64,000 nt of DNA from Bigelowiella natans CCMP2755. Lineage: Eukaryota > Cercozoa > Chlorarachniophyceae. The DNA lies in assembly GCA_000320545.1 (NCBI GenBank), contig ADNK01001378.1, positions 20,001 through 84,000 of the forward strand, in the 5' to 3' direction. The notes below the pieces were generated by a model that saw nothing but the letters and a program-made list of their open reading frames with translations, searched no databases and had not been told where the DNA came from. Made by a program: the position numbers and the translations under genes. The stretch's first letter is position 1. The number at the start of each line of letters is the position of its first letter. Positions 11,601 through 24,888 of the stretch are shown in pieces.

Positions 11601-13446
11601 TCGTCGCATCCAAAGGCGTGTTAACTTCCCATTGTCCGTGGTTCTTGGTCGACTTACGTGTATCTTTGCGCTTAAAGTCGTCAGGTGAAGGTGCTTGCAA
11701 ATGCGTCACTTCAAAATCACTCTGACTCTGGAAGGTAGAAAGGTATAATTTGTTGTGATTTAAAAATTCAAATTGTTTTTAAATGTTATGTTTATCGCTA
11801 ATTATAAGTTTGTACGACCCATCGTCTTGGACTCTTAGATTGGCTATCTGAGACATTGTCCCATTTATCTGATGGCGAGAAAACACCACCAACAGGTGAT
11901 GCGAGGTTCTGCTCTGGAAGATCCTCAACATTTAATGATGATTTTGCCACGACTGCCATGTTCATCCCGACATTTGATTCTCCAGATCCGATTGAACCAC
12001 ATTCGACAGAATCTACTTTTGACTTACTCCGCGACGTCAATGCGAGAGCCCCGGAGGTACTTTCCATCGAGCTTGCAGAAGTTATCACTTGATTGTCAGA
12101 TCCTGCTGTTATTGATGCCTGCATGTGATTTTCCGATCCAGCCGTTACCGATGATCCTTTTAGGGAGGACATAGCTACAGTAAAGACACAACACAACAAA
12201 TAAAGCAAAGATTCGTTTCAAGTCCGTTCACCTTTTGAAGTAGATGGAGAGCGAATTCTCCTACGTGACTCTATGAGACTTGACTGAGAACTGTTTGACC
12301 CTTCAAAGGAAAAAAATTTAACCTCAAATCTTATTGTCGCTTTCTCAAACTGCCATTTTACCTCTGCGAGGGGGGGGCGGAGACAATGGGGGTATTCGTG
12401 GTGGAGGTGAAGGCGTGGCCCGCCTGGGACTCGTGTCGAATCTCAATTTTGCTTTCGGGGAATTTCTTGTCGATTTGCTATTCCTGGTAAAATCTTGCGT
12501 TCTACTTCTGAGACTCCGTACTTTCTCGTCATATATATGCGCAATTTCCTGAGTCCTGCTTCTCGCTCGGCTCTGTTGATGTCCTGGATAGTGAAACAGG
12601 AGTCAGTGTCTATTCATTCTATTGAATATATGACTGGAAATGAAATGTTCACATTTAGTGAGAGATACCTTTCGATCTTGATTGAGGGGAGGGAGAAGTA
12701 GAGGGAGAGTAAGAACTTTCCTTCCTGCAAGGAGACCTCCTCCGTATGAAACCCTCTGTCTTACTTTTGCTGGCCCTAGGCTTAAAGGTTTCATTTTGGG
12801 GTATGGTCTTCTCTCTTCTATCTGTCGTAACCGATATGCCTATGCCTTTTTCTTCTAGATTGTACATTATACCAAACATGCAAAGATTTTTGTTTCAAAT
12901 AGAAAGATAGTCAGTATTGCAATCAGGTTCGTGTTCATTCCCGAATATATCTGATGGCCAAAATTTTGACTTCACATTAGATATCTCACTATCCCACAGG
13001 CTGCCAGCAAGAGAGAACAGTGTTTACTAGTCACTGCCTATTAGTTGTAAATAATGGACTGTAATATAAACCTTTTGTATTTTTTAGCATAAATCTTGAT
13101 CTCAATTTTGAAACCTACAACCACAAAAAAAATATAGGAGCCTTATTCTCTTAAAATAGTAATCTGTGCGAATCATGTACTTTGTTTTGCTTTGAATGCC
13201 TTTGTTTTTGCTTTCCTGACGTGAAAGACATCTATTAACAGGCAGTTTCTAATTGTGTTGACTTTTATTTTTCCAACCTGGCAAAGCTTGTGGACTTGCA
13301 CTATACGGTCTACCGTTCTGGCTCTTAATACTCTTGACGGGTCTTGAAAATACGATTTTCTTGTTTTTATCCCAAGGGGAGTCACGATTGATTAATACAG
13401 CCGACGTTGAGTTTGTGCTGTTCATTGTAAATGATTGCATGCTCAT
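8639..13446 (-). CDS. RGS domain and DEP domain signalling protein, multi-exon
   Basis: The C-terminal exon 10323-8639 is one long open frame. It encodes an RGS domain (LADPLFKHEFSQYLLQQ through LLERDSFMRFKFKF), which in other proteins accelerates GTP hydrolysis by G-alpha subunits. A DEP domain follows (WAKLHRFESSFYGHDFVTWL through NRLYAFTSL), usually a membrane or receptor docking module. The acceptor TTTAG at 10324-10328 joins in frame to an upstream proline-rich exon ending at 10431 with a GTAAGA donor. Further minus-strand exons, all Ser/Thr/Pro-rich with GT-AG edges, run up to an ATG at 13446 (pieces near 11340-11395, 11590-11740, 11830-12173, 12240-12290, 12370-12590 and 12680-12860). 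The N-terminal exons have no recognised domain, and linking all of them into one gene is an inference. R7-type animal RGS proteins have DEP first; here the order is reversed. Confidence 0.68.
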
Positions 13447-15090
13447 TAAAAATATTCACATATGTGAATGCTCAATTTATTAAGTTATCTTCTATATTTT
13501 TTGGGAGAGCTTACATTTTATCAACGAGTGCGCCTTTGTTGTCATGGTTTATCTTTACATTTACTTGACGCCTACTTCTATTTTAGATTTTGCGTTAGTT
13601 AAACAATATTTTCGGAACAAATTAGACCCACCCAATCATGTCAACTTTAGCGACTGAGTTTGCTTGCCCTGTTCCCAGAGCGTTACAAGCTTTCGTCCAT
13701 TTTAGAATTTCATCTAAATTTGCCATTATTTAAGAATTTTTGAGTGATCCCTTTGGAAATAAACCTACGCATCCACCTGTGCATTTGCTTGCTATTTGCA
13801 ATTGCTTATCCGAGGTCGTCCAAACTGATTATTTTAAACTGTAAGATACAAACTAATTTAAGTTTTTCATCAATTACGTTCAAATACTCGCCAGGTTCTC
13901 TTCAAACCGGTATCAGACTTGATATTTTTTATCTGATGACGTGAACCATATGGCGTGATTCAATAAAACACACTGAACAAAGGTTTATTAATTCGCAAAT
14001 ATTTTTACCTTTTTGGCACTTGAAATTCGAAACACAAAACTTGGAAGTATTTCCTGATTTGTGGATTGCAAAGTTAATTCTGTTCCTCGAGAATTTATCC
14101 CCGGCAAACCTTGCTAGTTTCTTTCCATTTCGGATGTACAACTTGAGATATAGAAAGTGTCCCATCCACAAAGCTTACTGCCCTTTCGCTCCAAGCCGAG
14201 CACCTCACGTCAGCAGCAAACATCAATTTTGTCACCATTAAAACTCTGGATGTTGACGCTCACGGCATTGCAGCATCCTCAGAACGAGCAATTTTGTGCG
14301 GCAGGTAGACATCTCACAGTCTATGAACATACCCTACATCCCTGAAAAGAATAAGAGACGAAGAGAATCCCCTGGGAGGGCTCCTCTGTGCCATCGTCCC
14401 TGTTGTTGGAGTTTGGAAACAATGCAGAACAATGCATGCGATTTTCTATGCGCGACACAAATCTACCGGTGATCCGAGGGAATCTTTTTCGCTCTTCCAG
14501 CACAATCCTCAGCACCGTGCGGAGACGGCAGCGTTTATTATCGCGACAGACATTATCGCTTGTCGCTTAATCAAACCTTATCGTGTTTTTGAGTTAACGT
14601 ACGGGCGAGTATTTGATGGCGGATGTTGTCCTGCGACATGGACATCGTAGCGATTGTCATCAACTTTGGATGAATTGGAATGGCGGACGTTGTCAACCGC
14701 TGACCCTGACTAATTTGCACGGACGCGAACTGGACCTTGAAGTTTATACTCACCTTCTTACAATTTCAAATTCCCTCCTTTCGACTATTCACGAATTTGG
14801 TACTAGAGGAACAAGCAATGGACTACAAACACGGACGATCATCGGTTGGGCATATTGAGAGAAAGGGAGCGCTGGACGGGGAGTCCGTGACATCGGTAGT
14901 GATGGTCTATGGTCGATACCCTCTCTAATAGCAAGGAAGTTGCAAATCAAGAAACTCTTATGAATTAAACCACTTCCACTCATTCTGTATTTCTATATCA
15001 GTAACATATTTAAATTTATATCAGGATAATAGAGCTTCGATAACTATGAGAGAGAGCAGATTGTCCGATTATTCCTCTCAAGCTTTCCTC
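13447..15090. other. Head-to-head spacer between RGS-DEP and CC2D2A-like genes
   Basis: No gene is confidently recognised. Several weak, mutually overlapping open frames occur between 13929 and 14983. The minus-strand pieces at 14171-14040 and 14515-14330 look mildly protein-like and could be exons of a small unidentified gene, but no domain or consistent splice chain was found. Confidence 0.35.
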
Positions 15091-18000
15091 AATGGCAGCG
15101 AAACAAAAATCAGAGCGAAGACACGACCAAAAGTTGTTATTATTGTGACCACAATATAAGGCACAAAAATGGTGATACATTATCCATGTTAGGAACGATA
15201 CTTGTCGGATTCTCGCCATGCGCTCGCTTCGACAATAACAGAAACGGGCACACCACCAGATGGGACGACCAAGACTGGAGAGACAAAGACAAAACATAAC
15301 AGGAACGAAAGACAAGATGAAAATACTTCCTCTTCAGATTCAGAGTCTTCAGAGATGGAAGTTAAAGACGTGGAGAAAGCTTGCATACTCGAGAAAAAGG
15401 CACCATGGTTCAATAAATATAGATTATAAAGCGTTATTCCCGCTTTATTGTGTACAGGCAAAAGATGCAAAGGCTAAAAAAGAAAATCGAGCGAAGAGAA
15501 CTTTCGCCTTTAAGTAATTTAAATATAAATTTAAGTCATCTTCGTATTTCACCCCATTGTGTTTACAGTATCAACACAATACGAATCAAGTTTTTAAATA
15601 AGGTACAACATTTCAATCCACGATAGGGAATACTAATTTATAGTTTACAGTATAACTATGGAGGAATATTCTTGGAGTTTGAAGTTGGAGGATTGCGAAG
15701 AGAGGTATTCTGGAATATGTATGCACACCAATAAAGTTGCAATGTTTTTGCTTTCTCTGAAAAGGTTTCGTCGGCAACAGAGGTGGAAGAAAAAACGGTA
15801 ATTCGGATAATATGCCCAAATATCTCATCTAATGAACATTTCCGGAATTTATCGCAGATCAAAAAGAAGCATGAAACAAAAGATGGAAAGGGCCATCAAG
15901 AGGAATTTGAAGCGAAGATTACGGAACCCAAAAAAATGATTGAAGTAAAGTTTGTCTATGTGTCACTAAACAACGATAATTTAAGATGATGAGTCACATT
16001 CTCCATAATTTAGATAATTCGACGGCCTGCCAAGAAATATTATACCCGGATTGTGCAGGCATTTTTGTCCACTGAAGACCATGTGAATCAACATCAACAT
16101 AATGTCCTAATGTAGATCGCAAATTTGACGAGGGACACAGATGAACCAGTCACATTCCGAAATCATGCAGTATGGCAAAATATATCATCAATTCACAAAT
16201 AGTCTTATTCCATGTAATTGATAACTTTAAAAGGTTACTGGTGAATGGACAGGTCCTCACTTGCCGTTTTAGTCCTGAATAATGCACCATCATGCATTGC
16301 AGAATCCTTAACTATTCCCTAGGTAGTTACGATCAGCTTGAAGAAGATACTTTGACTCTCCGCATATACCAAGCAAGAACTTTAATGGCGAATGTATTGA
16401 TTGGTAGTTCGACAGATTTATTGCTTTTTAGTAGCTAAAATGTTTTATGTGTAGGAGAGGGGTCAATTAGACTCGTAGATGTGGCAAAAGGAAAGGTGCT
16501 GCAAAAATAACATTACGATCTACCTAAGGTCCGCCTAAGGTTACAAATAAAATATAAGGTAGATCAAGAGATGATAGTATTTCGAAGGACGGAGATTGAG
16601 GAGGCAAGAAAGGAGGCTGTGTGCCAAGCATATTATAAATTTGAACTTGAGGAACTGTTCGATTTCAAGCTTAAGTTCCAAGACTGGGAAATGCAAGTAT
16701 ATCGAAATTTATTCTTTTTCGTAGGTTCTAAAACTTGAAATTGTTAGTTATCTAGAGGTCTGGAGCCCTTGACTTGTGAAGAATGCTGCGCGTTTGGATA
16801 TGGTAGTGGATGGTAGTGGAGTAAAATGTGAAACCTGAATCACATGTATGTGTGTATATGTATATGTGTATATGAAGTGCTATTTCATATCTTCACGTTC
16901 AAATCACTCGCTCTCACGGTGACGTTGTTCGTTGTTGGGGAATCCAAAGGCAATTATTACACCCAACCCTCCATGGCAGTGGCTATATCAGTTGTGGTAA
17001 TCAACAACTTAATCAATGTTCTCTGATCAGACGCTATATTTAATGCGGTAATCAAATCAGAATTCTCACCTATGCTGCTATTTCATACCTTATCAAGCAT
17101 TTCCGGTGAAGATCATATCCAAACTCTGAGAAATAATCATAACATATTTTCAATGTGCAATAGAGTTTTATCCCCTGTATTCCACGAAGACAATCTACTC
17201 ACCTTTGGATGCATCACCATGCCAACAAATGGGGATCAAGACTCGAGGGAAGGTCACTGATTGCTCATCATAAGCCAAAAAATGTGCTTCCTCATAGTTT
17301 ATTCGACTCATCTTCAATTTAGGAGCACCGTCGCCGAAGTCAGTTTTTACGGAACTCGGTGACAACATATTTGTGTTGATTTTTCTCCAAAATAAAAACT
17401 CTTTTCTTAGGTCTGCTCTTGAGAATGACAGACTCGACATTTCAATAATTAAAGGCCATTACTGTAACTTCAACACTTTTTACCCCTTTATTCAGTTCAT
17501 GACTAAATTACCTATCTAAGGCGGATCTTTTTGTGCACGAATGGATTTGTTTTTCCTTTGCCATGGTCCAATTCTTGGGGAGGTAGCATCTCAAATTCGG
17601 TTTTTTCGTTTTGTCAATAATCTTAATCATTCTACAAATTCAAATAGAACACCTATTCCCTTCAAGGAAAGTTGGATTACGGGTAAATGAACATTGAAAT
17701 ATCATTTTTTTCAATCAAATGGGATAACGTATGTGTATTTGATCAGGTATATCGTCGATCCGAAATTTCATCTTATCAACAAATCTGCATCGACGATTGC
17801 ATGCATATTTTCGCCTATCATTACTGCTTGGGATTTTTGCGCCGGTAGCAAGCAAATTCGATCATTTCATTTTGCCATATTAAGAGTTGTTGTATCAAAA
17901 CACCACAGCTCGATGTACTCCAAAGCAACATGCTATCTATCATCATTCGGGCCTGGTCAAAGGTTGGAAATTTAATAAATTAGGACTCTACTAACTTGTC

Positions 18001-21000
18001 GCTTCATTTTTAGGTGTTATACGCTCTGAAGAAGAACCGAGGCAAGCAGATGTTTTGATATCTAATACACTAGTTTAGTATTTTCTAACAAACTTAGATA
18101 TCGACAACTTGGAAATGTGGGACGGCCTTCTGGAGCCAATAAGTTTCTCAGGTTTCACAACACAAACTACTTTCACCAGGAAGAATAAAGTCTCAATTAC
18201 ATTCCTAGATTTCAAATTGGAAAGCGTGACTTATATTTGGCGGTGAAGATTGTCAGAGCGAAAGGGCTGGTGGGTCTTTGAATAGTTATGTCAGCCACCT
18301 TTCAACAATTTGAAATGTTTCTTTTAGATCTCACTGACAGAATATAAAGAGAGTTTATGTCCCAGCGTGACCGTAGATTGGGCTCAAACAAGGAGGTACC
18401 TCATTTCATATTCGTCATAAATGGACAATCAAGAGCCATATAAACAAAAGAGATTAACCAAATATTATTTTGATACATGGCATGCCGCCGTAGGGAAACT
18501 CGCATTCATCGTGATGATCCAGAGCCATTTTTTGATGAATGGGTATACTTTCGCGTGCCAAGGGATGCAAAAAATGAAAATAAGGTGAAGTACAGAGCTC
18601 CATATTCATAGAAATGGAATGTGTACGAGTAAATTCTATAGAATATTAACACAACAGCAATCCATGTTAAAATGTAAATTCTATCATCTGAAGATTCCTG
18701 AAGCGCTAGCAGATTTTGGACCTTTTGGTGCGGGCTCCAAAGTAAATCTGCATATTTTCAACAATTCTAAGCATTAGAATTTCATACTAAATTTTGGTTA
18801 CGAGGTTCTTATAAACGTTTGGGACAACGCTGCGTTTTCTAAGCTCCCTCTTGGTTTCTGCGAGATTGATTTCAATGCAATATATGAGCAGCGAAAGCAA
18901 ATGCTAGTAGAATCAGCAACAACATTAGGTAATATGAGTAATTTGCTGTCCCGTGAAATCTTGCTTCGTTACTTAACCTTTTCGCTGTGCTCAATCCTCC
19001 GTAGGTGTACACATATCGAGATATGTGTTCTGTCAAAAATTCAAACTGAAGGTTAAGCAAAAGATATCATTTGTCCTTCCTCTACAAAGTTATAAATCTT
19101 AGGTGCCAAAACTGAAACAAGGAGAACTGCCGAGAATTTTTCCTTGCAACGAAGCATAGAGGTCCAACTCTTGCAAGAGTTATACAAATATCTTACTGAT
19201 GTGGTTATATTGTTTAGATCATGGCGTACTTTGATATGGGCAGTAGAAGAGTTGGGCCTCCCAAGAGAGATTTCACTTTCGGGTTTTGTGACTTTGACAT
19301 AACTGAAGTGACGTTTGCAACGTCGTATCTGCATCTATGGCGGCTATGGTTTAACAAAATACCTTTTTATAATTCTGTTAAAACAACTATGTGATGTCAA
19401 AGTCCCCATTTGAAGAAAAAGGAGCAAGGCAAAGGTAACGTTCGTTGAAGCTGTCTTATACCCACTAAAATGTAAAATCTACAAATTTATATAGGGCATG
19501 AAACTGACACCAAGGAGGAAGATATTCCAAATAAGAGACTTCAAGGAATATCTGAAAAACATTTCAAACAGGTTTGAAAATTGAATACATTTTTATTCTC
19601 TCTGAACCGAATGTCTTTGTAAGGCTAGGGACTATTGGGTGCAGGCACTTGCACACGTTCCTGAAGCCAGGTTGGAGTATGTCCGTACAAGCAACGTGTT
19701 TATGATTTACTCCTTTTTCTCCCTAGTGACCGATGCTTTGCGTTCTGTGGAATTGATGAGTAAGCAAATCATGAGATTTTCTCCATTTGACAACGTGAAG
19801 ATGACGCGTACGCTGAAAATTTAGATATAGTGGAGAGCTACACTACCTACCTTCGTTCATCACTCGGATCATACCTCCTGCGCAGATACAACAGCCTTCT
19901 AATGTTCTAAACTTCGTAATTCTATCAGTTATATCCTTTGAAACCTATCATTTAGCTTCATTGTGAAATTATCCTTCAAGGTTCACTCTATCGAAGTTGT
20001 AAATCGTCGAAATGGCAAGGTTTATGAGAAGGCAAAGGCGACAATGGAAAAGCTTGGAGGTTACGGAGATTTAAAGGTGATTCTCTCGATTTTATTTTGG
20101 TCATCACCGAGCTTTTGATAGAAATGAAATTTCAAGATTTGGTCCGATCCATGGAACTTTTTGGACAAACGGAGAGGCGACCATAATGATCACGCAGTGC
20201 TCCTTGCAAATTTTTTACTCGGGTACTTTTCTTAATTGTAAAAGTCCCAGTATCACAATGTGATTCTTCTCTTCTTGTCCTTAGCAACATGTTCAACGCG
20301 TACGTGTGCATCGGTAAGAGTACTTGCTCATAAAGTGTAGTTTGTTTTTTGAGAATTCCCCTGTAGGTCGTGTGAGAGTAAAGGGAAGAGGCGCACAGCT
20401 CGAACAACGTGAGTTTAATTCAGTGTAGAAATACTATTGACTAGAATAAAACTTGTTAGAATAAATTAAAATGTAGGAAGAGGACGCAAGAATAAACACA
20501 AAAAGCTGAACAAAGATGATAGAAAGGCCATTCCGGAACGATCCGAGCCTCATGTTTGGGTTCCAAGTGTATTTAATGACACATGACGATGCATGTTAGT
20601 AGATTTTGGTTGTAAATTAATCAGGTAATGACGTTAGAGGATGAGGACCAAAATCAAAACCCTCCATTTTTCAGAACGGTAACAGATAGATAATTAAATT
20701 ATCATTTTTTACAAGGTCCTTGCCTTCAGGTTCGATTCTGGGAGCCATCCAACGGGAGGACGTGGGTTTTATTTGTTAATTCATTCAAATATGTCACCAG
20801 CGTACTTAGCTGGTACATTTTTAAATTTATTTTGGACAGGTATGTTCGAATGAACCCTCCGCGAGGCAAAAACGATAAAATATCAATTGGAAGGCATAAA
20901 TATCCGGTATAAGATTTTTTGCTTTCATTTTGCACGTATCATTAATTGGAAAATATAATCATACACAATTACACAAGATAAAGGAGATTCAAGATGAAGA

Positions 21001-23587
21001 TCTTTTGCAAAAGAACCTCGATTTGGTTAGATTGTTTGTTCAATTCTGAATGAAACTCATATCACATCTTTGGTTTTGTCAAAGGCAAAGGATGGTGATA
21101 GCGATGGCGATAGTGACTATAACGACAACTGCGACTATGCTGTGGAAGAATCAAAAGTATCACGCGACGAAATATGTGCACACAGAGCTTTCCATCTTAA
21201 TATATTCATGCGAATGACATGAATAGGTAAAGTCTCGCATTCGTTATGAGAGGGAAAAAGTTCGCTTCTTGCATCAACTTCAAAAGGGGCTATCGGTTTA
21301 ATTGAGAAACAGCTGGAAATTTGCATATCCATCTAATCTATTGCAACTTAGGTTGATCGAGATACAAAAGCATACGAAGAATATTTCGAACAATGGTCTC
21401 AGATTACTAATAAAAATTGGGAGGTGTTAATTCAGACTTTTTCCGCTTCAGCTGATGTCTTATATTATGCGACTAGTCCAACATGATAATGAGTTCTTTC
21501 CAGGACAAAATGAATCCGCCAGAATATATTCATCCTGAAGAAGACTCGACTCCATACACTTCCATTGACGTGGTATCGGACACACATACTTCATATATTG
21601 TCAATGTGTTCACACGACATATCCTCGTTATAAAGGTTTTTAATAACCATACTCTCTACGCTAATCTTCAAGCGCGTCATCCTCATAAGATCCAAGTAAG
21701 AATTGCATACTCTTTCATATGTGTATTTTGAATCGTCTTAGCTAATTTTAAATGACTGACTAATAATCATATGTAAATAATGTGTTCGTTTTTGGTGCGG
21801 GTGGAAATTTAGTACGACCTATGCAACCCAGATAGATGGGTTTCATTTCGTGGAGAAAAGGATCAAAGCGGAATAGATGTACATTGAATTTGAATTTCAC
21901 AGCCGAATTCTGATGTCTGAGAATTATTAGAGTGGAGGTGGAGAGCAATACTTTTGGAGAAAGGGTGAATGAAAATTGTCTTCTTACAATTCCGAGGTCT
22001 TCTTAATAGAAGAGGATATAATTAGGGACAAGGAAATGCACTCAATTCTATCCAGATAAAACTATGATCTCAGCAAAGGTTATACTTGACAACATTCTTA
22101 CTGATGTACATTGAACTTTTATTCTTTTTAGTCAACTAGGGAGGATTCAGCAGCAAAGGAGAACGAGCTACAGGATGTCCTCAAGGGCTCAATACAAGTA
22201 CTCTAATATATATATCAAGTTTGTTTCTACCAAAGAAGCTAGATCCAAATCCCAACTTTATCTCCAGGCTTTCCGAACCTTCGAGATGATGGAAACAGAG
22301 TTTTATGATCGATTCGAATTCCAAGCGCATCTTGTCGGGGACAACCACGATGCGGTAGTGATTTGAAATGCATACATAGTCAGAGGATTTACTTAGCCAT
22401 AATTGGATAATTTGTGAGTCGTTTTCTGTTTTGCACTAAATCAATTTAGAGTCACTATATACGGAAGCGTTTGCGTAAGGAGCTTGATCTTGGAAATAGG
22501 TACGATAAACCTCATTGAATCTAAGAACACTGTTTAATACACAAAGTAGCTACTGCACAAATGTAAAAGAAGTGCTACGAAATATATGCAAAATTAGGTG
22601 TGGATCCCTAGTTAGAATGGAACGGAAGGCGAAACAGGTGAGTTTTTGCAAGTGAGCTTTTTGCAACAAGTTGCATGTAAGAACTCATTTATTAGATATT
22701 TTTAAACTATTCGAAGGAGAGTGCAGAAACGAACCTAGGAATATTCAGAGAAATCTGGCAAAATGAAATTATAGAAGCTCTTCCTGAAGTAAGTACATTT
22801 GAATTAAGGTTCTATTATCATTTTCTAATTTTCTACGTATTTATTCGACCAGAATCGAGTTTTCTCAGAGATGGTGTTTCATTTCAAGCATGCGAATACT
22901 TCCAAAATCTCTGATGTGGTCAGATATATTGATTAGCATGCGAATACTTCCAAAATCTCTGATGTGGTCAGATATATTGATTAAATATCCGAGAGAGCCG
23001 TTCGTGTGTACAAGTTGATGTGTTATTTCTCCTCCAAATACTGTTTCCAATTCGCAGATAATCACCAAAATTGCCGATTCCCTCTTGCGGAAGCCAGACA
23101 AGCTAAAACCAAAATATGCGGTCTATGAAAATTTAAAGATTATTACTTAAGATTCAAACCGAACATATGACGAACAATGTGGTTCCATGTAGGTTGGAGT
23201 GAAAATCAAAAGACTTCCAGGAATGATTTCGCCACTAGCAATAATGATATGCTGCAGTCACCTCAAGGAGATATACCATTAATTCATTGTGCTGAATCTG
23301 CAATTTACTCGAAGTTATTCGGATACAATGTCCATGCTGTCATGGTTTGTGTGAAGATCTCATTGATGACTCGAGCTAGCGCTAGCTGGGAACATGCTAG
23401 CATGTATCACTGCATGGTTGCACGCATGCCATTTTCGATCGCGCATTCACGTGCTCGTGATGTAAAAGAGGCCAACGCAAGTGCGCGAAGCGCTTCCGTT
23501 GCTGGCGGCAGTTGCAGAGCAACGGCGCGCTCCGTGCAGAACGCCCCAAAAAATGCGGCTTGTCCCTCTGCACATGCCAGTTTCTGA
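15091..23587 (+). CDS. CC2D2A: CC2D2A-like ciliary transition-zone protein, about 30 small exons
   Basis: CC2D2A is a transition-zone protein that helps gate entry into the cilium. The candidate start is MAAKQKSERRHDQK at 15091, followed by charged exons (15193-15429, 15458-15515, 15782-15946, 16549-16690). C2-domain strands appear at 18210-18275 (GKRDLYLAVKIVRAKGL), 18330-18395, 18480-18583 (FFDEWVYFRVPRD) and 18798-18930 (YEVLINVWDNAAFSKLPLGF). A transglutaminase-like region diagnostic of the family follows: DIWSDPWNFLDKRRGDHNDH and AVLLANFLLG near 20138-20220, VRFWEPSNGRTWVLFVN near 20731, NHTLYANLQARHPHKIQ near 21647-21693, YDLCNPDRWVSFRG near 21812 and STREDSAAKENELQDVLKG near 22132. The last homologous stretch is probably near 23280-23360. 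The 3' end is uncertain because a perfect 48-bp duplication sits at 22888-22983. Individual exon edges are provisional. Confidence 0.68.
16969..17440 (-). CDS. Possible small gene nested in a CC2D2A-like intron
   Basis: On the minus strand an ATG at 17440 opens a 79-codon exon (MSSLSFSRADLRKEFLFWRK ... CWHGDASK) ending in a clean GTGAGT donor. Two further minus-strand pieces with AG acceptors keep the frame: one near 17133-17092 (FGYDLHRKCLIR) and one ending in TAA near 16965-16970 (TLIKLLITTTDIATAMEGW). The spliced product would be about 115 residues. I do not recognise a family. It lies between N-terminal and C2 exons of the plus-strand gene. The alternative is that this is chance coding potential in a large intron. 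Confidence 0.35.
22888..22983. repeat. Perfect 48-bp tandem duplication
   Basis: Bases 22888-22935 and 22936-22983 are identical 48-bp units starting GCATGCGAATACTTCC and ending GATATATTGATTA. The length is a multiple of three. The unit lies in the 3' part of the CC2D2A-like gene. Absence of differences suggests a recent event or an assembly artefact. Confidence 0.9.
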
Positions 23588-24290
23588 GGATTTTTAGCGC
23601 ATTTTGTAATGGAGCAAACATTATCTGTCGATTCTGATTATATCTCATCATGACTACAACATTGAGAGCCACATACCGGCGTTTGTATTAGCGTGAACAT
23701 CGTAATTAAAACTGAATAAATGTAGTTCTATCTATACAAATTCTGCGAAGTCACTGAGGTTTTACTAGTACTACCGAACATACACAATTGTGTATACAAT
23801 ATGTGCTAACAGAACCAAGAAGAATCCGTCGTAGAGCAGTTTTCCCTTTCATATTAAGCCGGTGTCATGGCAATATATATAAACACGAAGGAAATACATT
23901 AGATCGCATCATTTCGAAAAATTCACTCCAGTCATATCAGAGAACTCTTCTTACTCTTATGGATCTCTATTCATAACACTGTGCAAATTGCTTGAATATT
24001 AAGTGACTGAACCTCGGCTGGACAGTATGACCATGTCAGCATTCTCGTTTTCAGCATGCCTGATGCAAGTATCTGTCTGTTATGTCGATGACTTCCCCAA
24101 AGCGTGGACGGAGTCTTAAGTGAACAGGCGCATGTTAATATTAGACGACCCGCGGGGGGGGAATGTTAGAGATGGCTACGCCACGGTCAAGCTACAAGGC
24201 TATAGGCTCACTTGCATATTTGATGTGTTGGCCTTCCACACTGCACAACCGGAGTGGCATCTAGCCCTACAGGTTTGTATATAAACAAAT

Positions 24291-24337
24291 ACACACATAC
24301 ACACACACACACACACAGACAGACACGCACAAACACA

Positions 24338-24372
<35 letters not shown>
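24291..24372. repeat. Compound (CA)n-(CT)n microsatellite
   Basis: An (AC)n tract with a few interruptions passes directly into an uninterrupted (CT)n tract. Similar compound dinucleotide tracts recur in the window. Confidence 0.9.
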
Positions 24373-24376
<4 letters not shown>

Positions 24377-24840
24377 TTTCATAGCAATCTTGTGGCAATA
24401 CGGTGGCCTGTGAGTTATACCGTTTCGACGATAGGATTTGACAATTTTATCAACCAGCTGAATGCCAGCTTCCCTCGCCTCATCGCAAGCTCCTTCTCGA
24501 TCATGTCGTTGCTGAGGTCACGCCAAATATCGTCGAATGCCGCATGTGGTAGCGTTGGTGTGAGGAGAAATTATGCTGAATCAAATTTGTTCGTACGCGG
24601 TCAAGGTGTCGATGCCCAGGCTGTCGCGACTTAGACGGGGGAGCTTGTAAACGTGCAATACATCAATCTGAGATCATTCCATTGTTCTACGGTCAGATCG
24701 TCCCGCCTACTATTCACCGGTGACCCGCCGTCTGAATAGATGACCGACCTTGTCAGAGGGCGTGAGCAGCTTCTTCATGCTCCACTCGACAGCGCGCATG
24801 CTATGGAAGAGATACAATGTGGATTTCAACAGCTAAATGT

Positions 24841-24888
24841 CGAGGATAGAGCCACCGCGGGGTTCGAGGATAGAGCCACCGCGGGGTT
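24841..24888. repeat. 24-bp perfect tandem duplication
   Basis: Two identical 24-bp units (24841-24864 and 24865-24888), each beginning CGAGGATAGAGCCACC, lie in otherwise unassigned sequence. The length is divisible by three, and an overlapping plus-strand frame would read EDRATAGF twice. Confidence 0.9.
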
